Below are positions 1 through 9,180 of a stretch of DNA of 64,000 bases, one piece after another. The stretch is from Bacteroidota bacterium. GTDB taxonomy: Bacteria > Bacteroidota > Bacteroidia > UKL13-3. Each line of letters opens with the position of its first letter. Within the stretch, counting starts at the first letter, position 1. The notes beneath the pieces are model-generated. The model had not been told where the DNA came from, did no database searches, and saw only the letters and a list, made by a program, of their open reading frames with translations. The stretch covers positions 45,998 through 109,997 of the forward strand of contig JAIXSO010000027.1 of assembly GCA_027484685.1 (NCBI GenBank), given 5' to 3'. A program made the position numbers and the translations under genes.

Positions 1-1
1 T

Positions 2-148
2 ATTCCGCCATCGTATTTAGAACCATTGCTTCAAAAAAATAAACTATTTTTACCCATTATTAAATTATTGGATAAAACTTTTGGTAACATAAGTTTTTTG
101 GCTAATTATGGTGACCATATTTTTATTACACTAGAAAAGAAACAATGA
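2..148 (+). CDS. C-terminal end of an unidentified protein (5' truncated by window edge)
   Basis: The frame is open from the first bases of the window and ends at TGA 146-148, giving 48 residues that end in GDHIFITLEKKQ. It overlaps the ATG of the next gene by four bases (ATGA), so the two are probably translationally coupled. A tail of the type GDHxxIxLxK is common at the end of class I SAM-dependent methyltransferases, but the fragment is too short to prove this. The rest of the gene lies to the left of the window. Confidence 0.6.
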   Translation: MPPSYLEPLLQKNKLFLPIIKLLDKTFGNISFLANYGDHIFITLEKKQ

Positions 149-1530
149 AAGTAGTACTTACACACGGATATTTTATAAACGAAGATGCCAAGGAGCAAGA
201 AATTATGCGCCCTTACATTCCACTTGGTATTTTGTACATATCTGCTTGGTTGCAAAAACACCAATACGATAATGAAATATTCGACTCTACTTTTCAAAGT
301 TTTGAAAAACAAAAGACATTTATTTTAGCACATAAACCCAATGTAATTGGGCTTTACACTAATTTAATGACTAAACTAAATGTACTGCGTTTAATTCAAT
401 TTGTAAAAAGCGAAGCCAGTTTAAGTCACACCAAAATTGTACTTGGTGGTCCTGAAGTTCGTAACCATGTAAAAAACTTTTTAACCCATGGTGCTGATTA
501 TATAGTACTTGGCGAAGGTGAAGAAACCATGTTAGAATTGGTTCAGTTTTTAGATGGAAAAACCAATAAAACCATTGAAGAAATAGAAGGAGTTTCGTTT
601 TTAAATGAAAAGGGTGAAGTGGTTCAAAATAAAGAAAGAGCTAAATTAAAAGAATTAAGTGATTTGCCATTTCCCAACCGCAGTAAAGTTAACCTACAAC
701 TTTATTTTGATGCTTGGAAACAAAAACATGGAACAAGTGCTATTTCTATTAACACCATGCGAGGCTGCCCTTACAGTTGCAAATGGTGCAGCCGTGCTGT
801 TTATGGGCAAAGTTACAGACGCAGAAGTGCAAAAAATGTGGTTGATGAGATAGAATGGATTCAAAGCAATTATGAAGTTGATTCTGTTTGGTTTGTAGAT
901 GATGTGTTTACAGTGAGCCATAAATGGCTTAAGGAATTTAACGAAGAACTGCAAAGCCGCAATATTTCAATGCCTTACGAGTGCATAACCCGAGCTGATA
1001 GAATGAACGAAGCCGTAATTTTAGACTTAAAAGCAAGTGGTTGTTTTAGGGTTTGGATTGGTGCAGAAAGTGGTTCGCAAAAAGTAATTGATTTAATGGA
1101 TAGGCGTGTAGATGTGAACCAAGTTCGCAATATGATTCAATTGGCTCAATTACATGGAATACAGGCTGGTACTTTTATTATGGTGGGTTATCCTGGCGAA
1201 ACCGAAGCCGATATTTTTGAAACAGTCAATCATTTAAAAGTATCAAACCCTGATATTTTTACCATTACAGTAGCTTATCCCATTAAAGGAACGCCACTTT
1301 ACCAAGAAGTAGAGGATAGGTTTATTGAAGACTTGCCTTGGGAAACCAGCACTGATAGAGATATTGATTTTAAACGCACCTATTCGCGCAAGTATTATAA
1401 TTATGCAGTAAGTATGATTGTAAACGAGGTAAATGCTTTTAAAGCACAGCAAAAAGGCGAAATTTTAAAAATGACTAAGGCTAAAGTAAAGGCAGTTATT
1501 CAAAGAAGCCGAATGTATTTGGCTAAGTAA
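145..1530 (+). CDS. B12-binding domain radical SAM protein
   Basis: 461 residues. The N-terminal half looks like a cobalamin-binding Rossmann domain (LGGPE near residue 100, then a GEGEE motif near 123, typical of this superfamily). The radical SAM core carries the cluster motif CxxxCxxC at Cys208, Cys212 and Cys215 (CPYSCKWC), followed by the GxESG-type segment near residue 306. Such proteins use a 4Fe-4S cluster, S-adenosylmethionine and often cobalamin for methylation or rearrangement of unreactive carbons; the substrate cannot be read from the sequence. No cobalamin riboswitch is visible upstream. The start overlaps the stop of the preceding partial gene, so the two probably form one transcript. 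Confidence 0.85.
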   Translation: MKVVLTHGYFINEDAKEQEIMRPYIPLGILYISAWLQKHQYDNEIFDSTFQSFEKQKTFILAHKPNVIGLYTNLMTKLNVLRLIQFVKSEASLSHTKIVLGGPEVRNHVKNFLTHGADYIVLGEGEETMLELVQFLDGKTNKTIEEIEGVSFLNEKGEVVQNKERAKLKELSDLPFPNRSKVNLQLYFDAWKQKHGTSAISINTMRGCPYSCKWCSRAVYGQSYRRRSAKNVVDEIEWIQSNYEVDSVWFVDDVFTVSHKWLKEFNEELQSRNISMPYECITRADRMNEAVILDLKASGCFRVWIGAESGSQKVIDLMDRRVDVNQVRNMIQLAQLHGIQAGTFIMVGYPGETEADIFETVNHLKVSNPDIFTITVAYPIKGTPLYQEVEDRFIEDLPWETSTDRDIDFKRTYSRKYYNYAVSMIVNEVNAFKAQQKGEILKMTKAKVKAVIQRSRMYLAK

Positions 1531-1629
1531 TAAAGGGCCAATAAAAATTATTGTTAAAAGTAATTACAACGGTTTTTAAAATACAAGTGTTTTAAAATAT
1601 TTTCATTACGAATTTTACTTATAAAATAA

Positions 1630-2118
1630 ATGAAACTAACAATTAAAAGTGTCGCTATCTTAATATTTGTGCTATTTATATTACTTTCCATATCATGTAA
1701 CTATCAATCAAAAACCAATACCAATGATATAGAAAATACTAAAAAACTAAAGAAATCAAATCCCGTGGTTTACTTTGAAATTCCCGTTAATGACATGAAT
1801 AGGGCTATGTTTTTTTATAAAAATGTTTTCAATTTTGATTTCACTCAGGAGATTGTTGATAGTAATAATATGGCCTTTTTTCCTTTTGAAAGTGAAAACA
1901 CAGGTATAAGTGGAGCATTAGCAAAAGGAGCTATTTATAAACCCACCAATGATGGTGTGCTTATATATTTTACAACTGAAAACATAGATAAAACTTTAAA
2001 ATTGGCAGTTTTAAAAGGAGGAAAAATTTTATACCATAAAACCAATAATGGAATTGGGTTTGTAGCAGAATTTGAAGATACAGAAGGGAATAGAATAGCC
2101 TTATATCAAGCAAACTAA
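1630..2118 (+). CDS. VOC (glyoxalase/bleomycin-resistance fold) lipoprotein
   Basis: 162 residues. Residues 1-23 form a signal peptide ending in a lipobox-like LSISC, so the protein is probably lipidated at about Cys23 and exported. The body (VVYFEIPVNDMNRAMFFYKNVF at the start, then FEDTEGNRIALYQ at the end) is a single vicinal-oxygen-chelate half, the fold of glyoxalase I, extradiol dioxygenases and bleomycin-binding proteins. Cytoplasmic members of this type are common; an exported lipoprotein version is unusual. No substrate can be assigned. It stands alone, with about 100 bases on each side. Confidence 0.75.
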   Translation: MKLTIKSVAILIFVLFILLSISCNYQSKTNTNDIENTKKLKKSNPVVYFEIPVNDMNRAMFFYKNVFNFDFTQEIVDSNNMAFFPFESENTGISGALAKGAIYKPTNDGVLIYFTTENIDKTLKLAVLKGGKILYHKTNNGIGFVAEFEDTEGNRIALYQAN

Positions 2119-2215
2119 TTTTTGGGGATGCAAAAATATTGTATAAAAAAGTTTTCATGTGCAAAAAAGCAAGAAATGTCAAACTATATTTTAATGGAAA
2201 AAGTATTTTTACAAC

Positions 2216-3085
2216 ATGAGAACAGATACCAAAAACGCTTATCTTGAAGGTATTAACAAGGCGATTGCATTTATTGAAAATAACGCTTCAACTGATATTC
2301 AACTTAAAGACATTGCTACGCAAGCAAATCTTTCCCAATACCATTTTCATCGGATTTTCAAATCGCTAACAGGCGACACCACAAAAAACTTTTTGACACG
2401 ACTTCGACTTGAAAAATCGGCTCTGAAACTTAAACATACACAAACCGACATCGGACAAATTGCTTTTGATTGTGGTTATCAAAATCACGAAACATTTACA
2501 AGAGCATTTAAGGAATATTTTGGGCTGACTCCCTTGGAATATCGCAACGCTATTGCCGAGCTCACAACAAACAAACAAAAGGAGTATGAAAAAGCCAATA
2601 TTGACTTAAATACGCTCCATGTTCAAGGACCTATTATCAAAACAATGCCTGACCTTCATCTTGCATACATTAGGCACACAGGGTCGTACGATAAAGTAGG
2701 TAGTTCATTTCAACGACTCATGTTGTGGGCTGCAACTCATTTGGTATTGAAATTAAAGCCCGTAACTATTGGCATTGTTCACGACAATCCCGACCTAACT
2801 GAAGAACAGCATATTCGTTTTGATGCATGTGTTTTGCTCTCCAAAGAAATAAAGCCGATAGGAGAAATTGCTTATAAAAAAATTGAAGGCGGAAAGTTTG
2901 CCGTGTTTACTTACAAAGGAGCTTATGAAGGCTTTTATCCTGTTTACGACTACATTTATAATGTTTGTTTATTTGATAATAAGTTTGACTTAGCTGACAA
3001 GCCAGCACTCGAATGGTATGTTAAATCGCCACCATTCAATAAACCCGAAAATTTTATAACTGATTTTTACGTTCCGATAAAATAG
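2216..3085 (+). CDS. AraC family regulator with GyrI-like effector domain
   Basis: 289 residues. Residues about 10-110 hold two helix-turn-helix units of the AraC/XylS type (LKDIATQANLSQYHFHRIFK, then IAFDCGYQNHETFTRAFKE with the usual FGLTPLEYR ending). Residues about 130-289 form a GyrI-like domain (AYIRHTGSYDKVGSSFQRL near the start), which binds small drug-like ligands in Rob, SoxS-like fusions and BmrR. It is therefore a likely ligand-responsive activator. The two genes that follow on the same strand (SRPBCC protein, MGMT-like protein) are its most likely local targets. Confidence 0.88.
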   Translation: MRTDTKNAYLEGINKAIAFIENNASTDIQLKDIATQANLSQYHFHRIFKSLTGDTTKNFLTRLRLEKSALKLKHTQTDIGQIAFDCGYQNHETFTRAFKEYFGLTPLEYRNAIAELTTNKQKEYEKANIDLNTLHVQGPIIKTMPDLHLAYIRHTGSYDKVGSSFQRLMLWAATHLVLKLKPVTIGIVHDNPDLTEEQHIRFDACVLLSKEIKPIGEIAYKKIEGGKFAVFTYKGAYEGFYPVYDYIYNVCLFDNKFDLADKPALEWYVKSPPFNKPENFITDFYVPIK

Positions 3086-3148
3086 CAAAAAAAGTCAAAC
3101 AACATTTGAATAAGAAACAGAAATTTGCAAAATAAAAAAACCTTAAAA

Positions 3149-3643
3149 ATGAAAAAAATGATAACTTATTTGCTTGTTTCTGTTGTTGCAATCATTGCAA
3201 TCGTATTGATAATTGGGTTGTTTTTGCCCAAAGAAATAACATTTACCAAAACGGCTGTGCTTCATTCTGACGTAAGCAAAGTATTTAACATAGTAACTGA
3301 TTTTAAAAATCAAACCACTTGGAGAAATGATGTTAAAGAAATTATCTTAATTGACAATAATACTTGGACAGAAGTTCCCCAAAATGGAACAGCCATTACT
3401 TTTAAAGTAAAGCAGAAAGTAGCAAACGAAATTTTTGAAATTGAAATCGTTGAACCAAAGAGCTTTAACGGATACTGGGTAGGCACTTTTAAGCAAACGA
3501 ATGAAAATGAAACGTCCATAGCATTTAAAGAAGTCGTTACCATTTCAAATCCGTTTTTCAGAACATTGTCGTACTTATTTGTAGATTTGAATAAGACAAT
3601 GGACTTATACATTCAAAACTTAAAACTAAAATTAGAAGAATAA
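3149..3643 (+). CDS. SRPBCC (START-like) family membrane-anchored protein
   Basis: 164 residues from the ATG at 3149; a longer reading from TTG 3125 adds eight residues but puts charged residues before the hydrophobic segment, so I prefer the ATG. Residues 4-27 are a membrane anchor or uncleaved signal. The rest has the pattern of a polyketide cyclase/START-like ligand-binding fold: SDVSKVFNIVTDFKNQTTWR, a basic/acidic beta-sheet middle, and a C-terminal helix. It lies between the AraC-GyrI regulator and the MGMT-like gene, two bases from the latter, so co-transcription is likely. The ligand is unknown. Confidence 0.75.
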   Translation: MKKMITYLLVSVVAIIAIVLIIGLFLPKEITFTKTAVLHSDVSKVFNIVTDFKNQTTWRNDVKEIILIDNNTWTEVPQNGTAITFKVKQKVANEIFEIEIVEPKSFNGYWVGTFKQTNENETSIAFKEVVTISNPFFRTLSYLFVDLNKTMDLYIQNLKLKLEE

Positions 3644-3644
3644 A

Positions 3645-4097
3645 ATGGCATCAAAAAAGACTTGGCTTGACAAATTGAACGAAAAGAAAGAACCTAAAAT
3701 AAAACACATAGATTTTGATTTTGCTGACATTCCTGCCAACAGCAATATGTATATTGCAACACCGCAAATAATCAACAATTACATTAAACAGATACCAAAA
3801 GGAACTAAGGTAACAGTTCAAACCATGCGGAAAGACCTTGCTATTGAAAATAGAGCGGACTATACTTGCCCAGTTACAACAGGAATATTTTTACGAATAG
3901 TGGCAGAAGCAAATTTTGAAAAATACCAACAGGCTAATTCATTTAAAGACATCACACCATTTTGGAGAGTGGTAGAACCCAATTCTACTTTATCTAAAAA
4001 ACTTACATTTGGGCAAGACTTTATTATTAACCAACAGCAAGCTGAAAAAATATTAAACGAAAATCCTGTTCTTAAAAGGAATAAAACTAAAAGTTAA
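3645..4097 (+). CDS. MGMT-like (alkyltransferase DNA-binding fold) family protein
   Basis: 150 residues, beginning one base after the SRPBCC stop codon. The order KTWLDKL, then a lysine-rich linker, then IPKGTKVTVQTMRKDLA, CPVTTGIFLRIV and DITPFWRVV matches the MGMT-family proteins found in many Bacteroidota and clostridia. These carry the winged-helix DNA-binding fold of O6-alkylguanine alkyltransferase but lack the PCHRV active-site motif; CPVTTGIF is not that motif. I would not claim alkyl transfer. A DNA-binding or damage-sensing role is inference. Together with the two genes upstream it forms a three-gene cassette. Confidence 0.7.
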   Translation: MASKKTWLDKLNEKKEPKIKHIDFDFADIPANSNMYIATPQIINNYIKQIPKGTKVTVQTMRKDLAIENRADYTCPVTTGIFLRIVAEANFEKYQQANSFKDITPFWRVVEPNSTLSKKLTFGQDFIINQQQAEKILNENPVLKRNKTKS

Positions 4098-4195
4098 TGT
4101 TGGCAAAGAATAACGAGTCGGTTTTTATTTTTTTACTTAAAGCTGTGTTTATAACAATAATTATTGCAATATTCGTATTTTAAAATACTGTATTC

Positions 4196-6421
4196 ATGAT
4201 AAAAAAATATTTACCAGCTTTGGCATTAACTTTAGCTACATTTTGGGGTAATGCACAAGTAACTCAAACACATAAATTATCGGCTAATTTAATGCAATTG
4301 CTTAGCAAACCAAACGCTGTAAATAGCAGTAATAAAGCTGTTTTATCAAAAATAAAAGGGGAAACTTTTGTGAGTACTTTAATAAAAGTTACTCCACAAA
4401 TAAATGAAAAAAGCATTACACAATTAGGAGCGTTTATTGGCACAAAAGCGGGTAATATTTGGACTGTTCAAGTTCCTGTTTCGCAATTACAAAAATTTAT
4501 TGCCATAACTCAAATTGATTATATTCAACTAGATGAACCCATTGCAAGTAATTTGGATGCAGCTATTAAATCGGCAAGAGCAGATTCTGTGCAAAATGGC
4601 ATTAACTTGCCTTTAGCATATTCTGGTAAAGGGGTGGTTGTGGGTATTATTGATGCAGGTTTTGATTATACGCATCCTACATTTTACGATACATCAGGTA
4701 TCAATTTGCGCATAAAACGCGTTTGGGAACAACACAACGATGGCACGCCTCCAGTTGGTTATAATTATGGGAACGAAATAAGTGACAATGCCACCATGTT
4801 AGCCAAAGGTTTTGAAGTAAATAGTTTTTCACACGGCACGCACGTAGGCGGAATAGCTGCAGGTTCGGGCTATGGAACCAATAAAAAATACTGTGGTTTA
4901 GCTTATGAAAGCGATATTGTTATAGTAGGTATTAAACCAGAAAAAACAGAATGGAAAACATCTGGAATGGCCAGTATTTTAGATGGTATGAATTATATTT
5001 ACAACTATGCTAAATCGGTAAATAAACCTGCTGTTGTTAATTTAAGTTGGGGCAATTCAATTGGTCCAAATGATGGTAGTTCATTGTTCAGTCAAGCGTG
5101 TAATAATATGGTTGGCGAAGGTAAAATATTTGTTTTATCAGCAGGAAATAATGGCGATGAAAATATCCATGTTCAAAAAACGTTTACCAATACCGATACT
5201 GCTTTACATAGCTTCGTTACATTCCCAACCATTAATGGCGAAAAGCGCAATTGGATTGATGTTTGGGGCGAAGTTGGTAAGCAATTTTGTTTAAAAATTA
5301 GTTTGTATAATGGCTCAACTGTGAGCAGTGCAACAACTAATATTTGTTTAAATAATAATACATTAGATACATTTTTAGTTGGCTCAAAAAATGACACTTG
5401 TTTTTTAACCATTACTGCTAAAGCCGCTGATTACAATGGCAAGCCACATATTTTAGTAGATGTATTTAGTAAAACAGCAGATAGGTTTTGTGTAAGTGTA
5501 TTAGGACAAAATGGATTGGTACATATGTGGCAAGGTTTTGTAAACGATTATAATGGCTATTATGGAGCCTTTACATCAGGTGGTTTTGCGTGGGGAACCG
5601 CAGGAAATAGTAATTACACTTTAGGCGAAATGGCAAGTACACAATCAGCGATAACGGTGGCTGCTTATGCTTCTAAAATTGCATTTAAAAACTTAGCAGG
5701 CTCTAATCAAAGTTATTCGGGTTACGCTTTTCCGGGTCAAATTACACCGTTTTCAAGTAAAGGTCCTACGGTAGATGGCAGAATTAAGCCAGATATAGCC
5801 GCTCCGGGTATGACCATTGCTTCTGCTGTTAACTCGTTTGATGTTTCTTATTTATTGGGTGGAAGTAATTATGCGCAAAGTGTAGCAAAGTTTACTTTTG
5901 CTAAAAATAACCGCGATTATTATTATGCCGAAGCAAGTGGCACGTCTATGTCATCGCCAATGGTTACAGGCATTGTAGCCTTATTGTTGCAAGCAAACCC
6001 TAAATTAACTCCTGCATTAATTAAAAACATTATTTTTAAAACAGCCATTACCGATATTTATACCAAACAACCTGTTGATTCAAGCAGATGGGGAGCTGGT
6101 AAAATTAATGCTTATGCTGCCATTAAACGTACCATTGCTACTATTGGAGTAACTGAACAAAAGTTTATGCAAACTCAAATCAATTTGTTTCCAAATCCTA
6201 CTTCGGGCAGTTTTCAGTTGTATTGCGAAGCAACCCAAAACAACGATTTACAAGTAACCATTACCGATATTATGGGCAAAACCATACAACAACGCAATTG
6301 GACTGCAAGCGCTACCAATAATACGTTAACCATTGATTTAGGAAATGAAAACAAAGGCGTTTATTTTGTGAGTATTGGCAATGGTTTTAACACGGAGGTG
6401 CGCAAAGTATTGGTTTATTAA
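4196..6421 (+). CDS. secreted subtilisin-like (S8) serine protease with T9SS sorting domain
   Basis: 741 residues. A signal peptide covers residues 1-20 (ending GNAQ). The catalytic triad is visible: Asp about 153 (VVVGIIDAGFDYTHP), His about 213 (HGTHVGG) and Ser about 584 (GTSMSSP). A long insert between His and Ser (about residues 300-480) has a beta-sandwich look. Residues about 660-741 form a type A T9SS sorting domain (INLFPNPTSGSFQL ... KGVYFVSIG ... VRKVLVY), so the protein is probably exported by the Por secretion system and attached to the surface or released. It is followed four bases later by a small membrane protein gene. Confidence 0.93.
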   Translation: MIKKYLPALALTLATFWGNAQVTQTHKLSANLMQLLSKPNAVNSSNKAVLSKIKGETFVSTLIKVTPQINEKSITQLGAFIGTKAGNIWTVQVPVSQLQKFIAITQIDYIQLDEPIASNLDAAIKSARADSVQNGINLPLAYSGKGVVVGIIDAGFDYTHPTFYDTSGINLRIKRVWEQHNDGTPPVGYNYGNEISDNATMLAKGFEVNSFSHGTHVGGIAAGSGYGTNKKYCGLAYESDIVIVGIKPEKTEWKTSGMASILDGMNYIYNYAKSVNKPAVVNLSWGNSIGPNDGSSLFSQACNNMVGEGKIFVLSAGNNGDENIHVQKTFTNTDTALHSFVTFPTINGEKRNWIDVWGEVGKQFCLKISLYNGSTVSSATTNICLNNNTLDTFLVGSKNDTCFLTITAKAADYNGKPHILVDVFSKTADRFCVSVLGQNGLVHMWQGFVNDYNGYYGAFTSGGFAWGTAGNSNYTLGEMASTQSAITVAAYASKIAFKNLAGSNQSYSGYAFPGQITPFSSKGPTVDGRIKPDIAAPGMTIASAVNSFDVSYLLGGSNYAQSVAKFTFAKNNRDYYYAEASGTSMSSPMVTGIVALLLQANPKLTPALIKNIIFKTAITDIYTKQPVDSSRWGAGKINAYAAIKRTIATIGVTEQKFMQTQINLFPNPTSGSFQLYCEATQNNDLQVTITDIMGKTIQQRNWTASATNNTLTIDLGNENKGVYFVSIGNGFNTEVRKVLVY

Positions 6422-6425
6422 TTAA

Positions 6426-6977
6426 GTGGTCTTACAACAATTAGATATTATAAAAAAACAAAAAGCAAACTGGGCATTGTTAATTATAACAGTGCCTAGT
6501 TTGTTTATACTGTTTTTATTTACTGCTACTATTATCTTTATTTTGTTTGATCAGCTCAATCTTTATTTATTTGGAATAGTTTTCGTATTAGAAATAGTTT
6601 GTATCAATTGGCTAGTAATAAGTTCTCGTTTTAAAACGATTGGAACAATAAAATTTGCCGAGGATGGTATTACCATAACTCAAGAAAATGAACAATTAAA
6701 AGTATTGCAGTGGAATGAGGTAAAAACTTTAAAGTGTTATTATAGAGGAGATAGTTTTTGGAAAATGAAGATTGGTTCTTTTACCATTAATAAAGGAATT
6801 TTTAGGTATGCAGGTTTAAAATGGGCTGGTGTAAATAACAACCAATTGATAGATAAAATAGAAATAAACAACCAAGAATTTTATATAAAAATAACCCAAC
6901 AAAGCCATAAAAAAGCATATCAAAATTTAATTGAGATTGCCTTTAAAAATGGCTGCAAAGTGGATGTTTTTTATTAA
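6426..6977 (+). CDS. two-helix membrane protein with a PH-like tail (unknown function)
   Basis: 183 residues from a GTG start at 6426, only four bases after the protease stop; there is no ATG before the first membrane segment, so GTG is the best start. Residues about 19-40 and 44-65 are hydrophobic helices. The remainder (KFAEDGITITQENEQLKVLQWNEV onward) has the strand pattern of bacterial PH-like domains seen in small membrane proteins. I do not recognise a specific family. Close spacing suggests translation from the same mRNA as the protease. Confidence 0.6.
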   Translation: MVLQQLDIIKKQKANWALLIITVPSLFILFLFTATIIFILFDQLNLYLFGIVFVLEIVCINWLVISSRFKTIGTIKFAEDGITITQENEQLKVLQWNEVKTLKCYYRGDSFWKMKIGSFTINKGIFRYAGLKWAGVNNNQLIDKIEINNQEFYIKITQQSHKKAYQNLIEIAFKNGCKVDVFY

Positions 6978-6988
6978 GAAAAACCCAT

Positions 6989-7441
6989 CTAATACTTTAT
7001 TCCAAATCTTTGGTAAACAAAGCCCAATAGCCAAGCAGGACCAATCAGTAAAAATTGTAAGTCTTTTAAAAACGATGGTTTTTTGCCTTCTAATTTATGT
7101 CCGTAAAATTGGCCTAGCCAAGCCAATACAAAAATGGCCAATGCTGTTTTCCAAAGTGCAATAGACAATTGGCTTAAAGCAATGGATCCCATAAAACAAA
7201 CAAAGTAAAACAACAATAAACCAATTGCCAATTTGGGCGACAGTCGGGCATAAAATACGGTAGCAAATATCATTAGTATGCCAGCTAAATTAAGCACTCC
7301 CGCCACAGGAACTAACGAAAACAAGCACACAATACTAAAAAATATACTTGGCACACATATCCAATGAATTAATTTATTAGTTGGGTTTTGATGGCTTTCG
7401 CCATATTCGTTAAACCAATCTTGTATTGTTTTTTGAGCCAT
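6989..7441 (-). CDS. Mpo1/DUF962-like membrane protein
   Basis: 150 residues with four or more hydrophobic segments. The opening (FNEYGESHQNPTNKLIHWICVPSIFFS) is the hallmark of the YGL010w/Mpo1 family, in which a conserved His set binds iron and the yeast member oxidises 2-hydroxy fatty acids during sphingolipid breakdown. Here the HxNPxNKxIHWICVP pattern is intact. Bacterial function is not established. It converges on the preceding plus-strand gene with an 11-base gap. Confidence 0.8.
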   Translation of the reverse strand: MAQKTIQDWFNEYGESHQNPTNKLIHWICVPSIFFSIVCLFSLVPVAGVLNLAGILMIFATVFYARLSPKLAIGLLLFYFVCFMGSIALSQLSIALWKTALAIFVLAWLGQFYGHKLEGKKPSFLKDLQFLLIGPAWLLGFVYQRFGIKY

Positions 7442-7513
7442 AATTATTGAATTAAAATGCTTGTTTTATAATCTTTGTTTTTATTAGTAACAAAATCGAA
7501 TATACATTTGGTA

Positions 7514-8188
7514 CTAATTTTTTGTATAAACATATTTTACACCAACCGAAATACTAATACTGTAATGCTTTAAATTGGTATTTAAAAAGTAATTATCATT
7601 GCTAAAAGTAGTAAAACTCTTTTGTAAACCAAGTAGCGAATAAACTTGTGTTTTAGTACTGATATTTTTGCCAATGCCTAAGTTAACTTGTGCTGAAAAA
7701 TCAAATGTGTTGGGTTGGTTACTTACATCAAAACTTTGTTCAGGTTTTTGTTTGCCATTGGTTTTATAGGCAGGCACATGCATATTGGCACTCATTAAAA
7801 CACTGGGAATTATGGCAACCGAAATTATTTTATTCCATTTTACACCTTTATTATAACCAATAGATATAGGAAAACTTAAGTAATTGTAGTTATAAATTAT
7901 CTCGCCACTTTCGCCTGTAGGTTTGCCAAAATTATTTAGTATGGTAAAAGGTTCAATAAAGCCAAGCTTTTGATACATTAAGTCTATACCCCAAAAGTAT
8001 TGTTTCTTAAAATCATGCTGATAAGTAATGCTGCCATTAAAGGTTGGGTTTATTTGGGTATTTTTGAAAGAGCCATTGCTGCTTACATTATTTAAACCAA
8101 GGCTTGTTTTAATACCAATATACTGCTGTTGCGCCATACAAAAGCAGTGTAGTAACATTATACCAAACAAACTAAAATAATACTTCAT
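7514..8188 (-). CDS. outer-membrane beta-barrel protein (PorT-like family)
   Basis: 224 residues. Residues 1-19 form a signal peptide ending CMAQ. The remainder alternates short hydrophobic strands with polar turns (YIGIKTSLGLNNVSS, YNYLSFPISIGYNKG, and final strand HYSISISVGVKYVYT), the usual look of the eight-stranded outer-membrane barrel family abundant in Bacteroidota. No plug or receptor domain is present. No substrate can be inferred. It is a single gene with no close partner. Confidence 0.72.
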   Translation of the reverse strand: MKYYFSLFGIMLLHCFCMAQQQYIGIKTSLGLNNVSSNGSFKNTQINPTFNGSITYQHDFKKQYFWGIDLMYQKLGFIEPFTILNNFGKPTGESGEIIYNYNYLSFPISIGYNKGVKWNKIISVAIIPSVLMSANMHVPAYKTNGKQKPEQSFDVSNQPNTFDFSAQVNLGIGKNISTKTQVYSLLGLQKSFTTFSNDNYFLNTNLKHYSISISVGVKYVYTKN

Positions 8189-8304
8189 GCAGCTTTTATA
8201 AACTAATAAAAAGGAATATTACCAATACCAATTAAAGCTTGCAATGTATAAAATTTGTGAAGGATTTAAAGGGTGGATTTCTGTTGTGTTTAACTTTTTT
8301 CTTT

Positions 8305-8337
8305 ATCAAAACGGCTGGTGATAGCACCGATTGCTAG
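8305..8337. repeat. degenerate copy of the small 'acggyc' hairpin repeat (copy 1 of 3)
   Basis: The segment starts atcaaaacggctggtg and ends caccgattgct, with ggtg/cacc as the inner stem. It aligns to better copies at 9504-9527 and 11519-11547 but its outer stem is decayed. Confidence 0.4.
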
Positions 8338-8361
8338 TAGAAAATCAATCTAAACTTTATC

Positions 8362-8733
8362 TTACCAAATTAGATAGAAAAATGAATAAAAAGAAATTAC
8401 TAGATACAAAATACCACAAACAATATAAAGTAATTTTGACTTAAAATAGCTATTGTTTTGTAACCATGAACGAATATTTTTTTTGTATAGATATCTGTTA
8501 ATAAAATAAATAGAAAGAATAACTATTGAAAATATTAAGAAAAAAAGGAATCTCCCTGATGGCAAGTATGTATCTAATTTTGTTATTAATTGAAATGACA
8601 ATAAGTTAAAAAACATGCTCATAGAAAACAGAATGATTGTTGATTCTTTTATTTCATCAACTTTTTTTTTAGGTGTTGTAAAAAAAATTAGTTTGTAAAC
8701 TAAATAATATAAAAAAATATATGGGTTCATCAC
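8362..8733 (-). CDS. small membrane protein, paralogue of the next gene
   Basis: 123 residues with four predicted hydrophobic segments. I do not recognise a family. It shares a layout with the product of 8794-9180: both begin with a YIF(L/I)YYLVYK-type helix, then a basic patch with KK or DKR, a second helix pair near residues 30-85 containing YYINR or YFINRYLY, and a final hydrophobic helix. The two lie head to tail 60 bases apart, so they probably arose by duplication. AT-rich, with no signal of function. Confidence 0.55.
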   Translation of the reverse strand: MMNPYIFLYYLVYKLIFFTTPKKKVDEIKESTIILFSMSMFFNLLSFQLITKLDTYLPSGRFLFFLIFSIVILSIYFINRYLYKKNIRSWLQNNSYFKSKLLYIVCGILYLVISFYSFFYLIW

Positions 8734-8793
8734 AAATAGGGGTTAAAAGAAGCACCAGTTAACAAACTAAAACCACAACTTTTCTCATTTTCA

Positions 8794-9180
8794 TTATAGC
8801 AATAATAAAAACGTAAAAAATGAGCCTAACATTATCAATAGTGAAATTATAATAATGCCAATATTATTCAATTTAATTTTCTCATCAAAAAATATTTCTA
8901 TCTCAACATACTTTTCATTTCGTATAAAAACCCAACGATTAATATAATATAAAAGCAAGAGCAAAATTCCCAAAAACATCATTGAATTTTTATAAGAACC
9001 AAGTAATTCATTCCAAATATTAAAACGACTGAATATAGATAAGGATGTAAAAAAAACACATAATGTCAAAGACAAAAAGGCTGAATCAGCAAAGTCCCTT
9101 TTATCATAGTACTTGGGTGCAACTATTCTACTAAATTTGTATAGAATATAATAGAGAATAAAATAAATGTTTAATTTCAT
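8794..9180 (-). CDS. small membrane protein, paralogue of the preceding minus-strand gene
   Basis: 128 residues with four hydrophobic segments; first helix IYFILYYILYKFSRIV, middle segment LLLYYINRWVFIRNEKY, last segment IGIIIISLLIMLGSFF. The shared INR(W/Y) motif and identical topology link it to the gene at 8362-8733. No family or function recognised. As the upstream gene of the pair it would be transcribed first. Confidence 0.55.
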   Translation of the reverse strand: MKLNIYFILYYILYKFSRIVAPKYYDKRDFADSAFLSLTLCVFFTSLSIFSRFNIWNELLGSYKNSMMFLGILLLLLYYINRWVFIRNEKYVEIEIFFDEKIKLNNIGIIIISLLIMLGSFFTFLLLL

